DNA of 8,662 nucleotides. Origin: Acidobacteriota bacterium (GTDB lineage Bacteria > Acidobacteriota > Polarisedimenticolia > Gp22-AA2). The DNA lies in the NCBI GenBank assembly GCA_027297005.1, contig JAPUIN010000187.1, positions 1-8,662 of the forward strand. The letters run 5' to 3'. A program made the position numbers and the translations under genes. This document shows, in pieces, positions 1 through 6,008 of this stretch. Positions within the stretch are counted from its first letter, which is position 1. Each line of letters begins with the position of its first letter. The notes under the pieces are model-generated. The model saw only the letters and a list, made by a program, of their open reading frames with translations. It was not told the DNA's origin and did not search any database.

Positions 1-178
1 GGCCGTCGTTCTTCTGCAGCACGAGGAAGTCGTCCGGCGCCAGAAACGCCATCGAGGTCGGCGCGCTCAGGCCGCTGGCCACGACGTCGATGCGCAGCGT
101 GGGGTCGTCGAGGACCTGCCCCTCGATCGTCGAGAGCGACAACAATCCCGCGAGGAGAACCGTCAATATGGAGCGCAT
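1..178 (-). CDS. Secreted glucose/sorbosone dehydrogenase-like protein, N-terminal fragment
   Basis: This is the first 59 codons of a minus-strand gene that continues past the left edge. The translation begins MRSILTVLLAGLLSLSTIEG, a short basic start, a hydrophobic core and a small-residue region fitting a Sec signal peptide with cleavage near residue 20. The mature start reads RIDVVASGLSAPTSMAFLAP and then DDFLVLQKNDG. This matches the first beta-propeller blade of PQQ-type glucose/sorbosone dehydrogenases (PF07995 family), where a 'GL..PTSMAFL...D.LVL.K..G' stretch is typical. Members oxidise sugars or act as extracytoplasmic propeller proteins, and many homologues have no proven activity. 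The catalytic and PQQ/calcium-binding residues lie outside the window, so enzymatic function cannot be judged. The start is the ATG at 178-176, since the nearby ATG at 185-183 is in another frame. The gene lies 40 bp downstream of the PCD stop but has its own -10-like box. Confidence 0.72.
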   Translation of the reverse strand, partial: MRSILTVLLAGLLSLSTIEGQVLDDPTLRIDVVASGLSAPTSMAFLAPDDFLVLQKNDG

Positions 179-183
179 GGGGC

Positions 184-189
184 ATTCTA
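184..189 (-). promoter_or_regulatory. -10-like box TAGAAT, possibly giving a leaderless transcript
   Basis: On the minus strand TAGAAT ends only 5 nt before the ATG of the left-edge dehydrogenase-like gene. A start site about 7 nt downstream of the box would fall on or next to the ATG, so the transcript would be leaderless or nearly so. No clear -35 hexamer is seen at 16-18 nt spacing and there is no strong Shine-Dalgarno, which agrees with this reading but does not prove it. Confidence 0.4.
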
Positions 190-218
190 CCCCACGAAAG
201 CCTTGGAGGACGCGAGCT

Positions 219-584
219 TCAGCCTTCCGTCTTCGCGCGCACCCACTTGTTCGGAGTCCCCTCCATGGCCGATCCCTGCTCCGGCCGCCACAGCGCGTGG
301 CGCTCGATCTCCTTCGCCAGCGCGAAGTCCCGCTCGGTGATCCCCCCGGCGGAATGCGTCTTGAGCTTGACCCAGAGCTTGCCCCAGGTCACCTCCAGAT
401 CGGGATGGTGGAAGGCCGCCTCGCTCAAAAACGCGATCGTGTTGAACAGCATCACGGTCGTTTGCCAGCCGTCGGTGCTGTACTTGCGTCGAAGCCAGCC
501 GTCCTCGTGCTTCCAGCCCCGCAGCTCCTTCTCGAGGCGCACTTTCACTTCATGGTCCGGAAGAACCGGCAGTTTTTCGGGCAT
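219..584 (-). CDS. phhB: Pterin-4a-carbinolamine dehydratase (PCD/DCoH family)
   Basis: This 121-residue cytoplasmic protein is of usual family length. The family dehydrates 4a-hydroxytetrahydropterins formed by aromatic amino acid hydroxylases, regenerating quinonoid dihydropterin, and some bacterial members are linked instead to molybdopterin metabolism. The COG2154 active-site pattern is complete: E55-x3-H59-H60-P61-x5-W67-x9-H77-x8-D86, visible as EAAFHHPDLEVTWGKLWV followed by KTHSAGGITERD. The C-terminal tail (residues 97-121) is slightly long and Trp-rich. The ATG at 584-582 is preceded by a strong GGGAGGAGA ribosome site (587-595). It lies 18 bp downstream of the Fae-family gene on the same strand, so co-transcription is likely. 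No aromatic amino acid hydroxylase is in the window, so the usual partner is not evident here. The family call is firm, but the physiological substrate is open. Confidence 0.93.
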   Translation of the reverse strand: MPEKLPVLPDHEVKVRLEKELRGWKHEDGWLRRKYSTDGWQTTVMLFNTIAFLSEAAFHHPDLEVTWGKLWVKLKTHSAGGITERDFALAKEIERHALWRPEQGSAMEGTPNKWVRAKTEG

Positions 585-602
585 GGTCTCCTCCCTCGTG
601 GG

Positions 603-1154
603 TTAGAAGGCCCATTCCTTCTTTTCGCGATTGAAGTACATGTGCCGCGCGTACTTGCGATCCTCCTTGAGGAGATCGTCGACGCTCGGTCTGCCGTTGA
701 GCGCCTTGTCGATGGCCTCCTTCATTGCCGAGCGGTTGGTGCGGTATACCTCCTCCCAGGGGACGTCCTTCATGTCGCTGAGGCGCGGGTCGATCCAGAC
801 CATGGTGATGATGGCGATATCGTCGGCCTGATCTTTCGGGATGATCCCTCCCTCAACGGCATCGAGAACTCCATCGGCGATCCCGGCCTGCACCGGTCCG
901 CCGAATATGTCGACGTCCCGCATCTTCTTGAGCTGCACCTTAGGAACCATGAGCGTGGTTGGGCGTACCTGCTTGCCTCCATCGACCAAGCAGAATAAGC
1001 GAGTGAAGCCCGCGCTCTGCCCCATGAGGTTGGCGATCGACTGACCGACCGGTCCGTCTATCTCGCCGATCGCCACTTCGGGCTCAGACCAGAGCCATTC
1101 CTCGCTCCCCTCACCCATTGCTTCCCCGAAACGGATTCCGATTCTCTTGGCCAT
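603..1154 (-). CDS. Formaldehyde-activating enzyme (Fae) family protein lacking the catalytic-His segment
   Basis: This 183-residue protein resembles Fae (5,6,7,8-tetrahydromethanopterin hydro-lyase), which condenses formaldehyde with tetrahydromethanopterin. Shared blocks are DGPVGQSIAN (33-42), GFTRLF (49-54), a PTTLMVPKV block (65-73), FGGPVQAGIADGV (84-96), EGGIIPKDQADD (101-112), an NRSAMKEAIDKALNG block (140-154), and a C-terminal RKYARHMYF resembling the RKSATHPF-like tail of classical Fae. Classical Fae has an N-terminal EVAHIDL-type motif with the proposed catalytic His. Here the sequence runs EVAIGEIDGPVG (26-37), so the His and the following Asp-containing segment are missing although the reading frame is clean. 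Canonical formaldehyde activation is therefore doubtful. The start ATG at 1154-1152 has a GGAGGG ribosome site (1161-1166) 7 nt upstream. The gene leads a probable operon with PCD and diverges from the homoserine dehydrogenase gene. Family membership is secure from the motifs, but the activity is unknown. Confidence 0.87.
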   Translation of the reverse strand: MAKRIGIRFGEAMGEGSEEWLWSEPEVAIGEIDGPVGQSIANLMGQSAGFTRLFCLVDGGKQVRPTTLMVPKVQLKKMRDVDIFGGPVQAGIADGVLDAVEGGIIPKDQADDIAIITMVWIDPRLSDMKDVPWEEVYRTNRSAMKEAIDKALNGRPSVDDLLKEDRKYARHMYFNREKKEWAF

Positions 1155-1204
1155 AGTTCACCCTCCGAAACAGTTCACTGCGAACGTGAAAAAGTTGAGT
1201 GGAC

Positions 1205-1234
1205 ATCCTACTCCAGAGGGGGGAACCATGTCAT
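1205..1234 (-). promoter_or_regulatory. Candidate promoter for the Fae-PCD operon
   Basis: On the minus strand ATGACA (1234-1229, five of six matches to TTGACA) is followed after 18 nt by TAGGAT (1210-1205, four of six matches to TATAAT). Transcription would start near 1198, giving a leader of about 44 nt that contains the GGAGGG ribosome site. The match is moderate and rests on sequence alone. Confidence 0.35.
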
Positions 1235-1288
1235 CGGGGCAGATCGCACCTTGACAGACCGCTCCGATCCGGCCGAGAGTGGCGCCGC

Positions 1289-1296
1289 GGAGGTGG
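1289..1296 (+). promoter_or_regulatory. Ribosome binding site fixing the homoserine dehydrogenase start
   Basis: GGAGGTGG lies with its GGAGG core 6 nt before the ATG at 1300. This favours that ATG over the in-frame GTG at 1279, which has no comparable site, and it places the Rossmann motif near the N-terminus as expected. Confidence 0.7.
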
Positions 1297-1299
1297 ATC

Positions 1300-2346
1300 A
1301 TGACTGCCCGGAGCGGGTGGCGGATCGGTTTCGCGGGGTTTGGCAACGTGAACAGGGCGCTGGCGCGCCTTATTCTTGATCGCCGCGAAGAGCTGTCCGG
1401 CCGCCATGGCCTGACCTGCACGATCACGTTCGTCAGCAGCGGGCGCCGCGGCGTTCTGGCGGATCCGGCGGGTCTCGACCTGGAGAGCCTGCTGAGGGAC
1501 GGGTGGCGGGGTGAGGGGACGGTGCTCGACGCGATCCCGGACGCGCCGCTCGATCTTCTGTTCGAGGGAACGCCGCTCGATCCGATCCACGGCGAGCCGG
1601 CGACATCGCACGTGCGCACGGCACTGGGTCGGGGAATCTCGGTGGTCAGCGCCAACAAGGGGCCGATAGCGTTCGCTGCCCATGAGTTGCTGGCTCTCGC
1701 CCGCGACCGGACCGCGGGGTTCCGTTTCGAGTCGGCGGTGGCCGATTGCCTGCCGGTGTTCAATCTCGTTGAGGCGGCGCTTCCGCTAGGACGGGTCGAG
1801 TCGTTTCGCGGCGTGCTCAACTCGACGAGCAACGAGGTCCTGCAGGCGGTGGGGCGCGGCGGGACGATCGATGCGGCCGTGTTGGAGATGCAACGGCGCG
1901 GGATTGCGGAGGCCGATCCGAAAAACGATCTGGACGGGTGGGATCAGGCGGCCAAGGCGGTGATCCTCGCAAACGTCCTGCTCGGACGCGATCTTCGTCC
2001 CGCCGACGTGGCGCGGACCGCGCTCTCCGACATCGATCGAACGTGGCTGGTGGATGAGATGTGTTCCGGTCGCACGGTGCGCCTCGTCGCCTCAGGAGAG
2101 AGGAGCGGCCCCGTGCGGGTGGAGGCGATCTCCCTGAAACAGGGTGATTTTCTCGCCGTCCTCGAAGGGGGCTCCCTCGGCCTGAGCCTGACAACCGATC
2201 TCGCCGGCATTCTCCATGTCGGGATCGTCGATCCCGAAGTTCAACAGACCGCCTATGGCATGCTGGCGGATCTGATCGCCATCCACCACGGCCGCCTGAT
2301 CGCATACTCCCCACTTGCATCCGGCGACCGGACACGAGAGAGCTGA
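1300..2346 (+). CDS. hom: Homoserine dehydrogenase family protein, short form without ACT domain
   Basis: This 348-residue cytosolic oxidoreductase belongs to the family that reduces aspartate semialdehyde to homoserine with NAD(P)H in threonine/methionine synthesis. An N-terminal Rossmann motif reads GFAGFGNVNRALARL (10-24). SANKGP (117-122) carries the conserved Lys120. The substrate region is ESAVADCLPVFNL (144-156) and GVLNSTSNEVL (171-181), followed by GIAEADPKNDLDGWDQAAK (201-219). That last block holds the Asp215/Lys219 pair spaced like the catalytic Asp/Lys of known enzymes. The protein ends without a C-terminal ACT domain, so threonine feedback of the usual kind is not expected. Two signatures are diverged: common enzymes have AAVAGGIP-like and LNGTTN-like sequences. 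It is not next to thrB, thrC or aspartate kinase. Start chosen: ATG 1300 with GGAGG at 1289. Family is clear, while homoserine as the true product is probable but not certain. Confidence 0.83.
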   Translation: MTARSGWRIGFAGFGNVNRALARLILDRREELSGRHGLTCTITFVSSGRRGVLADPAGLDLESLLRDGWRGEGTVLDAIPDAPLDLLFEGTPLDPIHGEPATSHVRTALGRGISVVSANKGPIAFAAHELLALARDRTAGFRFESAVADCLPVFNLVEAALPLGRVESFRGVLNSTSNEVLQAVGRGGTIDAAVLEMQRRGIAEADPKNDLDGWDQAAKAVILANVLLGRDLRPADVARTALSDIDRTWLVDEMCSGRTVRLVASGERSGPVRVEAISLKQGDFLAVLEGGSLGLSLTTDLAGILHVGIVDPEVQQTAYGMLADLIAIHHGRLIAYSPLASGDRTRES

Positions 2347-2353
2347 ATCGGCG

Positions 2354-2362
2354 TGCTATCAT
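2354..2362 (+). promoter_or_regulatory. Extended -10 promoter (TGC-TATCAT) before the amidohydrolase gene
   Basis: TATCAT (2357-2362) is preceded by TGC, an extended -10 arrangement, and begins 10 bp after the homoserine dehydrogenase stop. Transcription would start near 2369, leaving a leader of about 20 nt. No good -35 is seen, as is common for extended -10 promoters. The box also argues that the in-frame GTG at 2353 is not the start codon. Confidence 0.45.
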
Positions 2363-2391
2363 CCGGCCCGCTCACCACAACCTGGGGAATG

Positions 2392-4164
2392 ATGCGCCGT
2401 TTCGCCCTCGTTCTCTTGATCGCGCCTGTGCTGGCTGCGGCCGCCTGCGTGGGCTCGAAGCCGGTCGAGGCGGACCTGATCCTGACCGGTGGGACGATCC
2501 ATACGCTCGCGCCCGGGGTCGGTTCCGTGACGGCTCTGGCGACCCGGACCGGCCGGATCCTCGCGGTGGGGGACGATGAGACGATCCTGCGCCATCGCGG
2601 GGACACCACCCCCGTCATCGACCTGAAGGGACAGACCGTCATCCCGGGATTGATCGACGCGCACGTCCATCCGATCGCCGTGGGGGAGGCGATTCTCAAT
2701 GAGGAAACCGGTGGATCGCTCTACGTCGATCTTTCGATGACAGAGAGCGAAGAGGATGCCGTCCAGCGGATGAGGACGCGGGCGCGCGAGCTGCGCCCCG
2801 GGCAATGGGTGCTCGGCAAGGGATGGAACCAGGTTCAGTGGATCGAGTCGACGCTGCCGGACAAGAGGTTGCTCTCGGAAATCGTCCGGTACAACCCCGC
2901 ATTTCTCGTGCGCTCCGACGGCCACACCGTGTGGGTGAACAAGAAGGCGCTGGAGATGGCCGGGATCACCGCTCGGACCCCCGATCCGCCTGGTGGCCGG
3001 ATCCTGCGCCATCAGCGCACCGGCGAGCCGACCGGAATTCTTCTCGATCGCGCCTGGGAGCGGGTGCTGCGTCTCGTTCCACCGTTGACGATTGAGGAGA
3101 AGACTGCAGCCCTCATGGCCGCCCTGCGCCGCTTTGCCGAGAGCGGCTACACGATGCTGCATGCGGCCGGCACGATCAGCCGTCTCGGCCTGATCGATCT
3201 GGGCGCCCCCCGTGAGGAGAGCGTCGAGCTGTTCCGCCGACTGGCCCTGGAGGGTCGCCTGCCGATCCGGATCTCCCTCATGGTCGCCGGTCCGTCGGAG
3301 GCGGCCGAGGGGTTGCTGCGACGAGGACCCGAAATAGGCCTGGCCGAAGGTCGGCTCGACATCAGAACGATCAAGCTGTTCGCGGACGGAGCGCTCAGCA
3401 GCCGGGGGGCCGCGCTGCTCGAGCCGTATGCCGACGAGCCGGGACATTCGGGGGGGCTGCGCATGACGCGCGAGGAGATCGCGTCCTGGGCCACCCGCGG
3501 ACTGCGTCGCGGGGTGCAGATCGCGGTGCACGCGATCGGCGATGCGGCCGTCAGGGAGACGGTCGGTGGATTCTCCGACGCACTCGCATCATCTCCCGGG
3601 GCCGACGCCCGCTTCCGCATCGAACACCTGTCACTGTTCGACGACTCCGATCTCAGGGTGATCAAGACGACCGGCACGATCGCCAGCGTGCAGCCGCGCT
3701 TCCTCTCCTCCTCCCAGGATGGACTCATGCCGGATGGGCCCATGGAGGCGGCGCGCGTCGGCGAGCACCGGTCCCGGCGCATCTATGCGTTCGGGACGCT
3801 CATGGAGGCCGGGATCCCGCTCGCGGGATCCTCCGACGCCTCCGATCGGCTCGGGCATCCACTGCTCGGCTTCTACGCGGCGGTCACGCGCCAGGCTCCC
3901 GACTGGAGGGTCGATGGTGCCTGGCGCCCCGAGCAGAGTCTGACGCGCGAGGAGGCGCTGCGGATGTTCACCCTGGGAGCGGCCCACGCCGCCTTCCATG
4001 AGAACGAAGCGGGCAGTCTGGAGCCGGGGAAGTGGGCCGATTTTACGATTCTCTCGCAGGACCTCATGTCGGTCCCTGATCGCGACATCCTGGCGACCGA
4101 GGTGATGGCGACCTACGTCGGCGGGGTCGAGGTGTTCCGCAGGGGGCGTCCACCGGCACCGTGA
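2392..4164 (+). CDS. Lipoprotein amidohydrolase, YtcJ/COG1574 (amidohydrolase 3) type
   Basis: This is a 590-residue metal-dependent hydrolase of the amidohydrolase superfamily. The N-terminus MRRFALVLLIAPVLAAAAC is a lipoprotein signal with Cys19 as the lipid-modified residue, so the enzyme is probably anchored outside the cytoplasmic membrane. A small beta domain (about 25-85) precedes VIPGLIDAHVHP (83-94) with metal ligands His91 and His93. Further expected ligands are Lys328 in TIKLFADGALSSRGA, His380 in IAVHAIGDAAV, His412 in RIEHLS and Asp482 in GSSDASD. The C-terminal beta-sandwich strand ends with GSLEPGKWADFTIL (541-554). Length fits the family (about 540-600 residues). Family members hydrolyse N-acyl or amide substrates, but most are uncharacterised and the substrate cannot be inferred here. 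Start: ATG 2392, 3 nt after a GGGGA site; the adjacent ATG 2389 would add one Met, and GTG 2353 would put extra residues before the signal peptide. Confidence 0.9.
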   Translation: MRRFALVLLIAPVLAAAACVGSKPVEADLILTGGTIHTLAPGVGSVTALATRTGRILAVGDDETILRHRGDTTPVIDLKGQTVIPGLIDAHVHPIAVGEAILNEETGGSLYVDLSMTESEEDAVQRMRTRARELRPGQWVLGKGWNQVQWIESTLPDKRLLSEIVRYNPAFLVRSDGHTVWVNKKALEMAGITARTPDPPGGRILRHQRTGEPTGILLDRAWERVLRLVPPLTIEEKTAALMAALRRFAESGYTMLHAAGTISRLGLIDLGAPREESVELFRRLALEGRLPIRISLMVAGPSEAAEGLLRRGPEIGLAEGRLDIRTIKLFADGALSSRGAALLEPYADEPGHSGGLRMTREEIASWATRGLRRGVQIAVHAIGDAAVRETVGGFSDALASSPGADARFRIEHLSLFDDSDLRVIKTTGTIASVQPRFLSSSQDGLMPDGPMEAARVGEHRSRRIYAFGTLMEAGIPLAGSSDASDRLGHPLLGFYAAVTRQAPDWRVDGAWRPEQSLTREEALRMFTLGAAHAAFHENEAGSLEPGKWADFTILSQDLMSVPDRDILATEVMATYVGGVEVFRRGRPPAP

Positions 4165-4173
4165 TCGGCGCAG

Positions 4174-4204
4174 TTGCCGCCGGCCGCAACGGGGCGCGTA
4201 TAAT
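4174..4204 (+). promoter_or_regulatory. Promoter with consensus TATAAT before the VWA-HEAT gene
   Basis: A perfect TATAAT lies at 4199-4204, and TTGCCG at 4174-4179 could serve as -35 with a rather long 19-nt spacer. Transcription would start near 4211, about 23 nt before the ATG at 4234. The box starts 35 bp after the amidohydrolase stop, so this gene is likely expressed on its own. Confidence 0.55.
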
Positions 4205-4233
4205 CACAAGCAGCACCGCCGCGAGCGCCCCTC

Positions 4234-5877
4234 ATGCGAGAAACGGAACAGAAAACGACAGGCCGGTTCCAGATCGGAAGAACCGACGCGCGTCCCCCGC
4301 GACACGCTGGCTGTGCGCTTGGATTGCTCCTCCTCTCGATCACCCTTCCTGCGGCCGCCGAATCGCCATCCTCCCGGGTGCGCGAGTACGTCCGGGTGGT
4401 CGACCGGCCGTTTCTGCGCGTTGGTCTGACCGTCACCGTAACCGACCGACGCGGGCATCCGGTCGGCGATCTCAGCCGTGACGAGTTCCGGGTCCTCGAG
4501 GACGGCGTCGAGATGGAGTTGCAGGATTTCGGCCTGGAGGGAGGGCGCGTCGATCGTCCGCTATCGGTGGCCGTCCTGCTCGATCTTTCGCGCAGCATGG
4601 GCTCGCAGATCCGCAAAGTGCGCGAAGCGGCCCGCGCCCTGATCGAGGGGATGCGCGAGGGGGATGAAGTGATGGTGGCGCGGTTCAACCAGCAACTGAC
4701 GGTCCTCATGCCGTTCACAGGCGATCCGGGTTCTCCGGCGAAGGCTCTCTCTAGGCTGGGTCGGGCCCGCGGCGGGACGGCCCTGTTCAGGGCGCTGGGT
4801 GAGGTCGTACGGGACCTGAGAACCCGGAAGGGAAGGAAGGTGATCCTCGTCGTCAGCGACGGGCTCGACAACGACATCGCGAGGGATCAGCACGTCCTGC
4901 GTTCGCTCTTCCTCCAGGATTTGCTCCGCCTCTGCTTCCGCACCGAAACGGTGGTGTATGGCATACGCCCCGGTATCTCGGCCTCCTCGTGGCTGCCGTT
5001 TGAGGGCTTCGTCGAGGAGACGGGAGGACGCCTCCTGTTCTCGGGAGGCGATCTCGAGCATCTGTTCGGTCGACTCGCCGAAGGGTTCAAGAGCCAGTAT
5101 TACCTCGCCTACGACATCGATCCCAAGAAGAGCGAGGGCAGGAGGAGGCGGATCCGGGTCGAAGTGACCCGCCCGGACGTCGTCGTCAAGGCGATGCGCG
5201 GCTATGAGACGCCCCCTTCCCATGTCGAGGTCCTGATCGCTGATCTGGAAGACGATGATGTCGGCCTGCGCGCCGATGCCGCCTACGAGCTGGGGTTCCT
5301 CGGCGACGCGCGTGCGGTGCCGGCGCTTGAGCGCTCGCTCGAAGATGATGATGGTGAGGTCCGCCGGCTCGCGATCGGGTCGCTTGTGATGCTGGAGGCG
5401 ACGGGGGCGATACCGCTCATCGTCCGGCGGCTGGGGGACGGCGTTGCGCGGGTGAGCGCGGCGGCCGAGGATGCCCTGATGATGTTCGGTCCCGACGCGA
5501 TTTCGCATCTGGTCGAGCGAGTCGCGAGGGGGGCGGGGCGGAGAAGGACGAACCGGACGTATCTCAAAGCCGTGCGCGTTCTGGGCCGCGTGGGGGACGA
5601 TCGGGCGGTTCCGGCGCTGGCCGCGATCCTGGAGGACTCACCGTGGCGTGTCCGTACCGAGGCGGCCTGCGCGCTGGGGGATCTCGGGCTGAGCGAGGGG
5701 ATCCCGCCGCTTCGCGCGGCATTAATTGATGATTCGAGAACAGTGAGGCGCGAGGCGGTGCGTTCGATCGTCGCCATTGCCGGCCGCGATGCCAGGCTGG
5801 TGATCGAAGCGTACCTGGCACGCGAAAAGGATCCAGCACTGCGATCGGCGGCCCGGGCGCTTCTGGAGAGACGGTGA
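4234..5877 (+). CDS. Secreted VWA-domain protein (acidobacterial VWFA-related type) with C-terminal HEAT repeats
   Basis: This 547-residue protein has three parts. A basic N-region of about 24 residues precedes a hydrophobic segment and AAAES (25-43), fitting a Sec signal peptide. Residues 60-325 form the 'VWFA-related' type: a beta-sandwich lead (VTVTDRRGHPVGDLSRDEF, then a VLEDG turn) followed by a von Willebrand A fold with a full MIDAS metal site, D117-L-S119-R-S121, Thr182 in GGTALF and Asp209 in VVSDGLDND. FKSQYYLAYDIDP (285-297) is the typical end of this module. Residues 331-547 contain tandem helical repeats with the HEAT/PBS-lyase pattern, for example DVGLRADAAYELGFLGDARA and WRVRTEAACALGDLGLSEGI. 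The architecture suggests extracytoplasmic protein-protein binding rather than catalysis. No clear Shine-Dalgarno precedes ATG 4234, but no other ATG lies before the signal segment. The partner is unknown. Confidence 0.85.
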   Translation: MRETEQKTTGRFQIGRTDARPPRHAGCALGLLLLSITLPAAAESPSSRVREYVRVVDRPFLRVGLTVTVTDRRGHPVGDLSRDEFRVLEDGVEMELQDFGLEGGRVDRPLSVAVLLDLSRSMGSQIRKVREAARALIEGMREGDEVMVARFNQQLTVLMPFTGDPGSPAKALSRLGRARGGTALFRALGEVVRDLRTRKGRKVILVVSDGLDNDIARDQHVLRSLFLQDLLRLCFRTETVVYGIRPGISASSWLPFEGFVEETGGRLLFSGGDLEHLFGRLAEGFKSQYYLAYDIDPKKSEGRRRRIRVEVTRPDVVVKAMRGYETPPSHVEVLIADLEDDDVGLRADAAYELGFLGDARAVPALERSLEDDDGEVRRLAIGSLVMLEATGAIPLIVRRLGDGVARVSAAAEDALMMFGPDAISHLVERVARGAGRRRTNRTYLKAVRVLGRVGDDRAVPALAAILEDSPWRVRTEAACALGDLGLSEGIPPLRAALIDDSRTVRREAVRSIVAIAGRDARLVIEAYLAREKDPALRSAARALLERR

Positions 5878-5887
5878 GGGAAGGCGC

Positions 5888-5956
5888 GTGATCCCCGCTT
5901 CGCAGTGGGTTGCCACCCCGGTCATCCAGGGGGCCTTCGCCGAACTGCTGCGCTGA
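5888..5956 (+). other. Possible 22-codon small ORF in the VWA-ALDH gap
   Basis: GTG at 5888 opens a frame reading MIPASQWVATPVIQGAFAELLR before TGA at 5954-5956, with GAGGGAAGG upstream. It fills the gap between the VWA gene and the aldehyde dehydrogenase promoter. No family is recognised. The sequence has a protein-like composition but is too short to distinguish from chance in GC-rich DNA. Confidence 0.15.
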
Positions 5957-5973
5957 GCCGGCCGGGTATGGGC

Positions 5974-5979
5974 TACAAT
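5974..5979 (+). promoter_or_regulatory. -10 box TACAAT before the aldehyde dehydrogenase gene
   Basis: TACAAT (five of six matches to the consensus) ends 29 nt before the ATG at 6009, placing transcription start near 5986 just upstream of the ribosome site. No convincing -35 was found at 16-18 nt. Its placement matches the two other plus-strand boxes in this window. Confidence 0.5.
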
Positions 5980-5995
5980 GCCCCCTTCACAGGGC

Positions 5996-6002
5996 AGGAG
6001 GG
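5996..6002 (+). promoter_or_regulatory. Ribosome binding site fixing the aldehyde dehydrogenase start
   Basis: AGGAGGG sits 6 nt before the ATG at 6009. The open frame extends upstream to 5910, but that extension would cover the -10 box and this site, so the 6009 start is preferred. Confidence 0.75.
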
Positions 6003-6008
6003 CGTGAC

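Noticed and set aside
90..998. 302-residue plus-strand open frame opposite the Fae and PCD genes
   Set aside because: It runs antisense across two genes with clear family motifs and ribosome sites. Its translation has no recognisable domain and reflects codon bias of the minus-strand genes.
1251..1256. Perfect TTGACA as a -35 element for the homoserine dehydrogenase gene
   Set aside because: No -10-like hexamer is found 15-20 nt downstream (the stretch is GC-rich and contains no TAnnnT), so a promoter here is not supported.
2359..3531. 390-residue minus-strand open frame opposite the amidohydrolase
   Set aside because: The plus strand here encodes an amidohydrolase with every metal ligand in place. 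The antisense frame has a low-complexity Arg/Gly/Asp/His-rich composition typical of a GC-rich shadow.
4561..5508. 315-residue minus-strand open frame opposite the VWA-HEAT gene
   Set aside because: It is antisense to an intact MIDAS domain and repeats, with no supported start site or known domain.
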